Origin: Bacillota bacterium
Lineage (GTDB): Bacteria; Bacillota; Bacilli; Paenibacillales; Paenibacillaceae
Length of the DNA: 6,732 bases
NCBI GenBank assembly: GCA_023386495.1
Contig: JAEWJS010000027.1
Coordinates: 1-6,732 of the forward strand
Direction: 5' to 3'
The notes beneath the pieces were generated by a model. The model was not told the origin of the DNA, did not search any database, and worked only from the letters and a program-made list of their open reading frames with translations. The position numbers were made by a program, and so were the translations under genes. This document shows, one piece after another, positions 1 through 6,341 of this stretch. The stretch's first letter is position 1. Each line of letters opens with the position of its first letter.

Positions 1-294
1 GTTGGAAGGATGGCGTTCACCAACTATCTCATGCAGACGATCATTACCGTACTGCTGTTCCAAGTGCTGATCGATGCTTCCGATTGGCCGATGTGGGCGG
101 CATTCGCGTATGCGTGCTTGCTGTTCGCGGCACAGCTTGCGTGGAGCCGCCTGTGGCTGAAGCGATTCCGAATGGGGCCGTTCGAGTGGTTATGGCGGGC
201 CGGCACGTACGGCAGCGCATTCATGCGTGGTTCGGGAAGAGGAAGAGGAACAGGAACAGGAACGGATTCCCAACAACTATCAGCTGGCAGTTGA
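1..294 (+). CDS. DUF418 (YeiB-like) membrane protein, C-terminal fragment
   Basis: The reading frame is open from the first base of the window, so the gene begins upstream and only the last 97 residues are seen; the ATG at 10 is internal. Two hydrophobic stretches are visible (roughly fragment residues 10-21 and 30-50). They are followed by the basic and aromatic ending RMGPFEWLWRAGTYG, with GPFEWLWR at fragment residues 59-66. That ending, together with the preceding TNYLMQ, is typical of the C-terminus of DUF418/YeiB-type multi-pass membrane proteins, whose biochemical role is not settled. Family members usually stop soon after the WRxxTYG stretch. This one continues with about 25 residues containing a GRGRGTGTGT low-complexity run encoded by a hexanucleotide repeat. 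A strong terminator follows 22 bases after the stop, so this gene appears transcriptionally separate from the dehydrogenase gene behind it. Confidence 0.75.
   Translation, partial: VGRMAFTNYLMQTIITVLLFQVLIDASDWPMWAAFAYACLLFAAQLAWSRLWLKRFRMGPFEWLWRAGTYGSAFMRGSGRGRGTGTGTDSQQLSAGS
235..264 (+). repeat. Five imperfect GGAAGA/GGAACA hexamers
   Basis: Five tandem six-base units are present: GGAAGA twice, GGAACA twice, then GGAACG. They lie in the reading frame of the DUF418 gene and encode an alternating Gly-Arg / Gly-Thr tail. Because the unit is two codons long, gain or loss of units would change the tail length without a frameshift. Confidence 0.8.
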
Positions 295-315
295 CCGGCA
301 TATCTATTCGCTTAG

Positions 316-349
316 CGCGAGTCCCGATGATCGGGATTCGCGATTTTTT
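316..349 (+). terminator. Rho-independent terminator after the DUF418 gene
   Basis: The arms CGCGAGTCCCGA (316-327) and TCGGGATTCGCG (331-342) form a 12-bp stem with one G-U pair and a three-base TGA loop. An A and six T follow (344-349). It lies between the DUF418 stop and the adhB start and should end the DUF418 transcript. Confidence 0.9.
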
Positions 350-418
350 CGTGCATATGGACAGCCTAAGACAGGAGAAGCTAGCGGTAGGCACATAGAG
401 AAGGGATGGAGCAGCTGC

Positions 419-1555
419 ATGAAAGCCGTTACGTACCAAGGCATTCGCAATGTGAAGGTTAAGGAAGTGCAGGATCCGAAACTGGAAGCGCCGGATGACA
501 TGATCGTGAAGCTGACTACAACCGCCATATGCGGGTCCGATCTTCATCTCGTGCACGGATTGATTCCGAACATGCCGTCGGATTACATCATCGGACATGA
601 ACCGATGGGCATCGTGGAGGAGGTCGGTCATGGCGTTACGAAGCTGAAGAAAGGCGATCGCGTCGTCATCCCGTTCAATGTGAGCTGCGGCGAATGCCGT
701 TATTGCAGGGAGCAGCTCGAGAGTCAATGCGACCGTTCGAATCCGCACGGCGATGCGGGAGGCTTCTTGGGGTATTCCGAGACGTTCGGCGGCTATGCCG
801 GCGGTCAGGCGGAATATTTGCGCGTGCCTTATGCCAATTTCTCTTCGTTCAAGCTGCCGGACCGCTGCGAGACCGAGGACGAGAAGCTCTGCCTGATCGC
901 GGACGTCATGCCGACGTCTTACTGGAGCGTCGAGAATGCGGGCGTCAAGGCAGGCGATACGGTGGTCGTGCTGGGATGCGGTCCGATCGGGCTCATGACG
1001 CAGAAATTTTGCTGGCTGAAGGGGGCCAAACGCGTGATCGCGGTCGATTACATCGGCTATCGGCTCGAGCATGCGAAGCGGACGAATCACGTCGAGATCG
1101 TGAATTTCGAGGACGAGCCGAATATCGGCAATCATCTGAAAGAAATAACGGGGGGCGGGGCGGATGTCGTCATCGATTGCGTAGGCTTGGACGGGAAGAA
1201 GACGGTGCTCGAGACGATCGCGACGACGCTGATGCTTCACGGCGGGGCGATGGGCGCGATCGAGATCGCGGCGCAAGCGGTGCGCAAGGGCGGCATGGTA
1301 CAGCTGACCGGCGTATACGGCTTGCGTTACAACGCTTTTCCGCTCGGCGACTTCTTCTCGCGCAATATCAATCTTCGGATGGGGCAAGCGCCGGTCGTCC
1401 ATCTGATGCCGAAGATGTATGAGCTAGTCGAATCCGGGCGCGTCGATCCCGGCGATATCATAACGCATGTGCTGCCGCTTGACGAGGCGAAGCACGGCTA
1501 CGAAATTTTCGATGCGAAGAAGGATAACTGCATCAAGGTCGTGCTGAAGCCGTAA
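419..1555 (+). CDS. adhB: Zinc-dependent alcohol/formaldehyde dehydrogenase, AdhB-like
   Basis: Predicted 378-residue cytosolic medium-chain dehydrogenase that would oxidise an alcohol or aldehyde adduct with NAD(+). The N-terminal GroES-like domain carries the probable catalytic zinc ligands Cys38 (AICGSD) and His60 with Glu61 (GHEP). Asp162 is a candidate third ligand, as in glutathione-independent formaldehyde dehydrogenase. Four cysteines at 90, 93, 96 and 104 form the structural zinc lobe. The Rossmann motif GCGPIG is at 186-191, and Asp210 at the end of the next strand (VIAVDY) favours NAD over NADP. Length and sequence closely match Bacillus AdhB as I remember it. The ATG at 419 has GGAG seven bases upstream and gives the family's usual MKAV start; an upstream GTG at 227 would run through the terminator and is rejected. 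I see no convincing promoter in the 69 bases after the terminator. The substrate is inferred from family only. Confidence 0.9.
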   Translation: MKAVTYQGIRNVKVKEVQDPKLEAPDDMIVKLTTTAICGSDLHLVHGLIPNMPSDYIIGHEPMGIVEEVGHGVTKLKKGDRVVIPFNVSCGECRYCREQLESQCDRSNPHGDAGGFLGYSETFGGYAGGQAEYLRVPYANFSSFKLPDRCETEDEKLCLIADVMPTSYWSVENAGVKAGDTVVVLGCGPIGLMTQKFCWLKGAKRVIAVDYIGYRLEHAKRTNHVEIVNFEDEPNIGNHLKEITGGGADVVIDCVGLDGKKTVLETIATTLMLHGGAMGAIEIAAQAVRKGGMVQLTGVYGLRYNAFPLGDFFSRNINLRMGQAPVVHLMPKMYELVESGRVDPGDIITHVLPLDEAKHGYEIFDAKKDNCIKVVLKP

Positions 1556-1661
1556 CGCATCGATTCGCAGCTGTATAAGCAGGCAGGAAACGACACAACC
1601 TATTTCAGGCAAAATAACGAGGCGTTGCCGGCCGATCCGATCGAATGAAGGAGTGGGAATA

Positions 1662-2267
1662 GTGGCGAACGTGAAGTTAGCGGTCGTGTATTACAGCATG
1701 ACCGGCACGAACTACAAGATGGCGCTGATGGCGGAGGAAGCAGGTAAGGCGAACGGTGCGGACGTGAAGATCATGAAGGTGCAGGAGCTTGCGCCGGAAT
1801 CGGCCATTGAAGGGAATCCGGCGTGGAAAGCCCATGTCGAAGAGGCCAAGCATGTCCCGGTCGTGACGCTCGATGACTTGGAACAGTCGGATGCCGTACT
1901 GTTCAGCATGCCGACCCGCTTCGGCAATCTGCCTTCGCAGATGAAGCAATTCCTCGACACGACCGGCGGATTATGGTTCCAGGGCAAGCTCGTCAACAAG
2001 GTCGTAAGCGGCATGACTTCGGCACAGAACGATCATGGCGGGCAAGAGATGACGATACTCTCCCTATACACGACCATGTATCACTGGGGAGCGATTATCG
2101 CGGCGCCGGGCTACACCGATCCGGTCTTGTTCACGACGGGCGGCAATCCGTACGGTACCAGCGTGACCGTCGATCAGAGCGGCAATATGACGGTCGATGT
2201 CAAGCCGGCGATCGCGCACCAAGTGAAGCGCATGATCCAGATCGCGCAGATGGTGAAGAACGGCTAA
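1662..2267 (+). CDS. wrbA: WrbA-type NAD(P)H:quinone oxidoreductase
   Basis: Predicted 201-residue flavodoxin-fold enzyme that would bind FMN and reduce quinones by two electrons using NAD(P)H, avoiding semiquinone radicals. Visible marks are the N-terminal strand and phosphate-binding loop VVYYSMTGTN (residues 8-17), the flavin-contact motif PTRFGN (84-89), TGGLW (101-105) and HGGQE (125-129), all in family order. The length is normal for the type IV quinone reductase (WrbA) family. The start is set by AAGGAG at 1648-1653, eight bases before the GTG at 1662. The in-frame GTG at 1653 overlaps that ribosome binding site and would add only three residues. It follows adhB by 106 bases with no terminator visible between them, so the two may share a transcript. 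Pairing with an aldehyde dehydrogenase suggests a reactive-electrophile detoxification role, which is inference. Confidence 0.9.
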   Translation: MANVKLAVVYYSMTGTNYKMALMAEEAGKANGADVKIMKVQELAPESAIEGNPAWKAHVEEAKHVPVVTLDDLEQSDAVLFSMPTRFGNLPSQMKQFLDTTGGLWFQGKLVNKVVSGMTSAQNDHGGQEMTILSLYTTMYHWGAIIAAPGYTDPVLFTTGGNPYGTSVTVDQSGNMTVDVKPAIAHQVKRMIQIAQMVKNG

Positions 2268-2292
2268 ATAGCGTTGATGCAATTAAATAGGT

Positions 2293-2342
2293 ACGGCATG
2301 AATAACCGCTCATCATAGACTGGTAGCGGTTATTCGTGCCGT
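2293..2342 (+). terminator. 18-bp hairpin after wrbA, possible transcript end
   Basis: The arms at 2293-2310 and 2325-2342 pair over 18 bp with a single G-T wobble and enclose a 14-base loop. The stem is very stable but no T run follows it (TGTGATAAG comes next), and none is evident on the opposite strand. It may act with another factor as a transcript end, stabilise the 3' end of wrbA mRNA, or be a dispersed palindromic element. Confidence 0.45.
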
Positions 2343-2394
2343 TGTGATAAGAAATAGCATTGCCGTTGATAGAAAAATTTTGTCAGGGAAGCAG

Positions 2395-2422
2395 TTTACA
2401 TTCCATGTAACATCTTTATACT
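2395..2422 (+). promoter_or_regulatory. Sigma-A promoter of ddh
   Basis: A -35 box TTTACA (2395-2400) and a -10 box TATACT (2417-2422) are separated by 16 bases. Each is one mismatch from consensus. Transcription would start near 2429, leaving a leader of about 36 bases before the ddh start codon, in an AT-rich patch that stands out from the surroundings. Confidence 0.7.
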
Positions 2423-2464
2423 AGACTAAGTAATAATTCTTGTTGTAATTGGAGGAATTAATCG

Positions 2465-3448
2465 ATGACTCAACGCATCAAGGTCGGTATCGTCGGATAC
2501 GGTAACCTCGGTCGCGGCGTGCTGAGCGCCTTGGCTCAGAATCCGGATATGGAACTGGTCGCGATCTTCACCCGCCGCGAACCGGCACAGATGAGCAGCG
2601 AAGCAGGCGCGCGATTCGAGCATATCTCCGCTGCGGAGCAGTACAAGGGCAAGATTGACGTCATGATCCTATGCGGCGGTTCCGCGACCGATCTTCCGGA
2701 ACAGACGCCCGTCATGGCTTCCATGTTCAATACAGTAGACAGCTTCGACACGCATGCCAAAATACCGGAGTTCTTCAACGCGGTCAATGCGGCAGCGAAG
2801 CAAGCGGGAACGCTCAGCGTGATCTCGACCGGGTGGGATCCGGGCCTATTCTCGCTTAACCGGCTGCTGACGGAAGCGATTTTGCCGGAAGGCAAGGATT
2901 ATACGTTCTGGGGCAAAGGTGTCAGCCAAGGCCACTCGGACGCCATTCGCCGCGTAGCTGGCGTGAAGGCCGGCGTGCAGTACACCGTACCCGTTCAAGA
3001 AGTGATCGAACGCATCCGCTCCGGTGAGACGCCTGAGCTCGCGACGCGCGAGAAGCATCTTCGTCAATGCTTCGTCGTAGCGGAGGACGGAGCCGATCAG
3101 GAGGTCATCCGCGAGACGATCGTATCGATGCCGAACTATTTTGCCGATTACGATACGACTGTGACCTTCATTACGGAGGAAGAGCTAAAGCGCGATCATC
3201 AGGGCATGCCGCATGGCGGCTTCGTGATCCGCAGCGGCATTACGGGCCAAGGCACGAAGCAGATCGTCGAGTTCGGCTTGAACCTGGGCAGCAACCCGGA
3301 GTTTACGGCGAGCGTATTGGTCGCCTACGCGCGGGCCGCGGTCCGAATGAAGAATGAAGGCATGACAGGCGCGAAGACGGTCTTCGATATTCCGTTCGGC
3401 TTGCTGTCGCCTAAATCTGCTGAGGAGCTCCGCAAGGAATTGCTGTAA
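2465..3448 (+). CDS. ddh: meso-Diaminopimelate D-dehydrogenase
   Basis: Predicted 327-residue cytosolic enzyme of the one-step lysine branch. It would reductively aminate L-2-amino-6-oxopimelate (tetrahydrodipicolinate) with ammonia and NADPH to meso-diaminopimelate, used for peptidoglycan and lysine. The nucleotide motif GYGNLG is at residues 11-16. Arg37-Arg38 at the end of the second strand fit recognition of the NADP 2'-phosphate. Family signatures follow in order: GSATDLPEQ (72-80), VDSFDTH (91-97), STGWDPG (121-127), FWGKGVSQGHSDA (148-160) and MPHGG before residue 250. Length matches characterised enzymes (about 320-330 residues). The ATG at 2465 has GGAGG nine bases upstream. The gene has its own promoter and terminator, so it is probably monocistronic. 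Whether this organism also has the succinylase or acetylase branch cannot be seen here. Confidence 0.95.
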   Translation: MTQRIKVGIVGYGNLGRGVLSALAQNPDMELVAIFTRREPAQMSSEAGARFEHISAAEQYKGKIDVMILCGGSATDLPEQTPVMASMFNTVDSFDTHAKIPEFFNAVNAAAKQAGTLSVISTGWDPGLFSLNRLLTEAILPEGKDYTFWGKGVSQGHSDAIRRVAGVKAGVQYTVPVQEVIERIRSGETPELATREKHLRQCFVVAEDGADQEVIRETIVSMPNYFADYDTTVTFITEEELKRDHQGMPHGGFVIRSGITGQGTKQIVEFGLNLGSNPEFTASVLVAYARAAVRMKNEGMTGAKTVFDIPFGLLSPKSAEELRKELL

Positions 3449-3466
3449 TTGCGGCGCTGCCGCTCT

Positions 3467-3495
3467 AAGGGCCTTGTCTTTGGACAAGGCCTTTT
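3467..3495 (+). terminator. Rho-independent terminator after ddh
   Basis: GGCCTTGTC (3470-3478) pairs perfectly with GACAAGGCC (3483-3491) across a TTTG loop. The stem extends by AAG on the left against TTT on the right, and a T4 run (3492-3495) follows. A smaller GCGGC/GCCGC hairpin (3451-3463) lies just before it, directly after the ddh stop. Confidence 0.88.
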
Positions 3496-3551
3496 GACGT
3501 GTATTGGGGACGGTCATAGAGCAATTTAATCGTAGTGAAAAAAAGGATTTA

Positions 3552-3632
3552 TTTGCGCAAACTTCGACAGGTGCATTATGCTTACAACATGCCAAATACG
3601 ATTAGTGCAAACTATCGTACAGATCGTGCAAA
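3552..3632 (+). promoter_or_regulatory. gdhA upstream region: weak promoter and repeated GCAAA sites
   Basis: A possible promoter is TTGCGC (3553-3558), an 18-base spacer and TATGCT (3577-3582); the fit is modest. The same stretch holds a 10-bp perfect palindrome TTTGCGCAAA (3552-3561), which overlaps the -35 box. Two copies of GTGCAAA start at 3605 and 3626, exactly 21 bases apart, or two DNA turns. Such phasing suits a regulator binding one face of the DNA. Its identity is unknown, and I see no clear TnrA-type site. Confidence 0.35.
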
Positions 3633-3659
3633 GAATGATATGAAGGAGCGATTATTCCA

Positions 3660-5036
3660 ATGTCTGTTATGATCTCTGAAGCGAACCAAACGGCTGCCAA
3701 GCAATATGTGCAGAAGGTGTACGATTCGGTGGTTGCCCGCAACCCCTACGAGAGCGAGTTCCATCAAGCGGTGAAGGAAATCTTGGATTCCCTGACGCCC
3801 GTATTCGCCAAACAGCCGCACTATATCGATCATGCCATCCTGGAGAGAATCACGGAGCCGGAGCGCGTCATCTACTTCCGCGTGCCATGGGTCGACGACA
3901 AAGGCAAGGTGCAAGTGAACCGCGGATTCCGCGTCCAGTTCAACAGCGCGCTCGGTCCGTATAAAGGCGGCATTCGGTTCCATCCGTCCGTGAATGCCAG
4001 CATCATCAAGTTCCTCGGCTTCGAGCAGATCTTCAAGAACGCCTTGACCGGCCAGCCGATCGGCGGCGGCAAAGGCGGCTCCGACTTCGACCCGAAGGGC
4101 AAGTCGGACAACGAGATCATGCGCTTCACGCAAAGCTTCATGACCGAGCTGTATAAGTACATCGGGCCAGACACCGACGTTCCTGCTGGCGACATCGGCG
4201 TAGGCGGCCGCGAAATCGGCTACATGTTCGGCCAGTACAAGCGCATCCGCGGCGGCAACGAAGCCGGCGTTCTGACGGGCAAAGGCATCGGCTACGGCGG
4301 CAGCTTGACGCGTACCGAAGCAACCGGCTACGGCTGCGTGTACTTCGTAGGCGAGATGCTGGAGTCCAAAGGGCTGAGCTTCGAAGGCAAGACGGCCGTC
4401 GTATCGGGTTCCGGCAACGTATCGATCTACGCGATCCAGAAGCTCCAAGAGCTCGGCGCGAAGGTCGTCGCTTGCAGCGACTCCAACGGTTACGTGTACG
4501 ACCCGAACGGCATCGACCTTGCGACGGTGAAGCGTCTGAAGGAAGTCGAGCGCAAGCGGATCAGCGAGTATGTCAAAGAGCATGCGAGCGCGACGTATAC
4601 GGAAGGCTGCGAAGGCATCTGGTCGATCAAGTGTGAACTGGCGCTGCCATGCGCAACCCAGAACGAGATCAACGAAGCATCCGCGAAGCTGCTTGTATCG
4701 AACGGCGTCATTGCCGTAGGCGAAGGCGCGAACATGCCTTCGACGCTCGACGCCATCGAAGTGTTCCTGAATGCCGGCGTCCTGTTCGGACCGGCTAAGG
4801 CAGCGAATGCGGGCGGCGTGGCCGTGTCCGCGCTCGAAATGGCTCAGAACAGCATGCGTCTGTCCTGGACGTTCGAAGAAGTCGACGCGAAGCTGCATCA
4901 GATCATGAAGAACATCTTCGCCAGCAGCGTGAAGGCAGCCGAAGAGCATGGCTATGCAGGCAACCTTGTCGTAGGTGCCAACATCGCAGGCTTCAAGAAG
5001 GTAGCCGACGCGATGATCGCGCAAGGCGTCGTATAA
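3660..5036 (+). CDS. gdhA: Glutamate dehydrogenase, hexameric NADP-type
   Basis: Predicted 458-residue cytosolic enzyme that interconverts 2-oxoglutarate plus ammonia and glutamate, mainly in the assimilating direction with NADPH. Catalytic-domain residues are clear: Lys102 (GPYKGG), Lys126, Lys138 (GGGKGGSDFDP) and Asp178 (VPAGDIGVGGRE). Each is offset by ten from my recollection of the E. coli GdhA positions 92, 116, 128 and 168. The nucleotide-binding motif GSGNV is at 250-254, and ACSDSNG at 271-277 resembles NADP-specific members. The length is typical of the small hexameric class. The ATG at 3660 has AAGGAG at 3643-3648, eleven bases upstream, slightly long; the next in-frame ATG at 3669 would be too far. 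It follows ddh, separated by a terminator and a regulatory-looking gap. No terminator is seen before the next gene, so read-through into it is likely. Confidence 0.96.
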   Translation: MSVMISEANQTAAKQYVQKVYDSVVARNPYESEFHQAVKEILDSLTPVFAKQPHYIDHAILERITEPERVIYFRVPWVDDKGKVQVNRGFRVQFNSALGPYKGGIRFHPSVNASIIKFLGFEQIFKNALTGQPIGGGKGGSDFDPKGKSDNEIMRFTQSFMTELYKYIGPDTDVPAGDIGVGGREIGYMFGQYKRIRGGNEAGVLTGKGIGYGGSLTRTEATGYGCVYFVGEMLESKGLSFEGKTAVVSGSGNVSIYAIQKLQELGAKVVACSDSNGYVYDPNGIDLATVKRLKEVERKRISEYVKEHASATYTEGCEGIWSIKCELALPCATQNEINEASAKLLVSNGVIAVGEGANMPSTLDAIEVFLNAGVLFGPAKAANAGGVAVSALEMAQNSMRLSWTFEEVDAKLHQIMKNIFASSVKAAEEHGYAGNLVVGANIAGFKKVADAMIAQGVV

Positions 5037-5051
5037 CCAATCGTCATCGGG

Positions 5052-5057
5052 TATAAT
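5052..5057 (+). promoter_or_regulatory. Candidate -10 box ahead of the NadD-like gene
   Basis: A perfect TATAAT lies 15 bases after the gdhA stop codon and 38 bases before the next start codon. No acceptable -35 box is seen 16-18 bases upstream, since that stretch is the end of gdhA. It may be a weak internal promoter that adds to read-through from gdhA. Confidence 0.35.
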
Positions 5058-5094
5058 AGGTGCAATGTCTTGTAAGTGAGGGGAGATTGCATCT

Positions 5095-5652
5095 ATGGAC
5101 CAGGATCGGGAGCCGCGGATCGTACCGTTCGGGTACGAAGAGCCGCAGGCGAGCACGAAAGGGACTTTAATCTACTACGATACGTTCGAGGGCATTACGG
5201 ATGGCGAGCTGGAGCGCGCGGCATCGTGCGCAGAGCAGCTCGCATTCGCGAAGCTGGTGCTCTATCCGCTGCATGAGCAGACCGTGAAGCGGATGATGAA
5301 GGATCCGGTGAGTCCCTATCATAAGCGGGAAGACCGGCTGCATGCGTGGAGACGCGAGCAGCATCGCTCGAATATCGCGATCGAAGGCTGGGAAGGGAAG
5401 CGTAAGAAGTATACGCCGACCGACTCGGCTCTTCGTCATGTTACGGAGAAGTATGCAGCGCCGCACTTTGTGCTGCTATCGCCGGAGATGGCGACGCTCT
5501 GGGCGTCCTTCTCCTCGTTCGAGGAGTGGATCGTAAAGCTTCGGCTGCTGCTGTTAAGCGAACCAAGCGAACTGCATCCGCGGCTGGCGCAATATCGGCA
5601 TCGGTGGTCGACCGTCAAGGAATCGTCAAGAGCAGCCTCGTCCCCGGAATGA
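5095..5652 (+). CDS. NadD-like nucleotidylyltransferase-fold protein with degenerate HxGH motif
   Basis: A 185-residue soluble protein with no signal peptide or membrane segment; the ATG has GAGGGGAG nine bases upstream. Aligned by eye with nicotinate-nucleotide adenylyltransferase (NadD), the stretch YDTFEGITDGEL (28-39) matches GGTFDPxHxGHL without gaps. The following helix and strand, ending AKLVLYP at 52-58, also correspond. Later matches are PYHK (74-77) to PPHK, Arg81 to the conserved Arg, YT (106-107) to the SYT..T motif, then a hydrophobic strand at 125-128 and Trp145. However, both catalytic histidines are replaced (Thr35, Glu38), and the C-terminal ISST..R motif is missing; instead the protein ends in a basic, polar tail. 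It is therefore probably not a working NadD. It may be a structural, binding or regulatory relative, and no function is assigned. It lies 58 bases after gdhA without a terminator between them. The gene itself is confident; the family assignment is inference of moderate strength. Confidence 0.8.
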   Translation: MDQDREPRIVPFGYEEPQASTKGTLIYYDTFEGITDGELERAASCAEQLAFAKLVLYPLHEQTVKRMMKDPVSPYHKREDRLHAWRREQHRSNIAIEGWEGKRKKYTPTDSALRHVTEKYAAPHFVLLSPEMATLWASFSSFEEWIVKLRLLLLSEPSELHPRLAQYRHRWSTVKESSRAASSPE

Positions 5653-5658
5653 TCGTTC

Positions 5659-5667
5659 TGTTATAAT
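5659..5667 (+). promoter_or_regulatory. Extended -10 promoter of the CopC gene, inside a dyad
   Basis: TGTTATAAT is a perfect extended -10 (TG at 5659-5660, TATAAT at 5662-5667), seven bases after the upstream stop codon. No good -35 box is present, and an extended -10 can work without one. It lies at the centre of an imperfect inverted repeat: TGATC (5650-5654) and CTG (5658-5660) against CAG (5668-5670) and GATCA (5675-5679). This could be an operator. Confidence 0.6.
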
Positions 5668-5703
5668 CAGCACAGATCAGTCTAGGATAGAGGAGGAACA
5701 AAC

Positions 5704-6312
5704 GTGCACCGATGGTTAGCAGGCTTGATTATTCTATTGGTATGGAGCGCTGCTCCAGCCGCCGTCTCGGCACATACCGGCATAACGGTATCCAATCCTG
5801 CCGACGGGGACGTCATCGCGGACGAGCTTACGCTGGTGGAGATGACGTTCACGACCACCTACGAGAAGGCGCTAAGCAAGGCGACGCTATTGAATGAAGC
5901 CGGCGAGGAGGTTCCGTACGCGGAACTGATCCAAGGGGAGAGGTCGATGGGCATGCGATTCGAGGAGCCGCTGCCGAGCGGCGCTTACACCGTGAATTGG
6001 AAGCTGCTCGGTGCGGATGGACACACGGTAGAAGGTCAATATTCCTTCAGCGTGAAGCTGCCCGAAGCCGTTGATGAGCAGCCTGCGGAACTCGCACAGC
6101 CGGCAGTGCCGGAGCAGCCTGCAGTCGAAGAGACGCCTGCCGCGGATGAGACCGAACCGGCGGCTGATGCGGAACAAGCGGACGAGGAGCCGGTGAAGGC
6201 CGCTGCGCCTGCGGCACCGGCCTCGAAGTTCGGCAGCTGGGGCATGATCGCGGTGGTTGCGGGCGTTGCCGTATTGGGCTTCTTCCTTATTAGAAGCTTC
6301 CGGAAACAATAG
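5704..6312 (+). CDS. copC: CopC-type copper-binding protein, membrane anchored
   Basis: Predicted 202-residue exported protein. Residues 1-23 form a signal peptide (hydrophobic core LAGLIILLVW, cleavage likely after VSA), which would expose His24 as the mature N-terminus. In CopC proteins that N-terminal histidine binds Cu(II) together with an Asp and a His of a DGH motif. Here Asp105 and His107 (GADGHTVEG) stand where expected, equivalent to mature positions 82 and 84. The beta-sandwich domain spans about 24-118. No methionine-rich Cu(I) site is visible. A long Pro/Ala/Glu linker (about 119-174) leads to one transmembrane helix (about 176-196) and a basic end RSFRKQ, so the domain should sit outside the membrane. 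The GTG at 5704 is chosen because AGGAGG (5691-5696) is seven bases upstream; the ATG at 5712 is in another frame. No CopD partner is seen in the window. The role, copper binding or delivery, is inferred from the family. Confidence 0.88.
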   Translation: MHRWLAGLIILLVWSAAPAAVSAHTGITVSNPADGDVIADELTLVEMTFTTTYEKALSKATLLNEAGEEVPYAELIQGERSMGMRFEEPLPSGAYTVNWKLLGADGHTVEGQYSFSVKLPEAVDEQPAELAQPAVPEQPAVEETPAADETEPAADAEQADEEPVKAAAPAAPASKFGSWGMIAVVAGVAVLGFFLIRSFRKQ

Positions 6313-6330
6313 CGAAGCATTTTCGCTGTT
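6308..6330 (+). terminator. Weak hairpin overlapping the CopC stop codon
   Basis: AATAGCGAA (6308-6316) pairs with TTCGCTGTT (6322-6330) through nine base pairs including one T-G pair, around a five-base loop. It covers the TAG stop. There is no T run, so it is at best a weak transcript end. Confidence 0.3.
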
Positions 6331-6341
6331 AACGCACACTC

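Noticed and set aside
227..418. A GTG start at 227 that would add 64 residues to AdhB
   Set aside because: It has no ribosome binding site, the extension covers the DUF418 terminator hairpin, and family members start at the MKAV methionine, which has its own GGAG.
221..1402. A 393-codon minus-strand frame opposite adhB
   Set aside because: It is a mirror frame of a well-recognised gene, rich in Arg, His and Ile and without domains. It would also read through the terminator region at 316-349.
1653..1661. An earlier GTG start for wrbA
   Set aside because: It overlaps the AAGGAG ribosome binding site that serves the GTG at 1662.
3612..5156. A 514-codon open frame on the minus strand, the longest in the window
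   Set aside because: It lies opposite gdhA, whose residues match a known enzyme throughout. The antisense frame has an Arg/His/Asp/Ala-rich composition typical of a mirror frame of a GC-rich gene and shows no recognisable domain.
5712..5897. A 61-codon frame starting at an ATG just inside the CopC gene
   Set aside because: It is in another frame, and the strong AGGAGG points to the GTG at 5704, which begins a convincing signal peptide and CopC domain.
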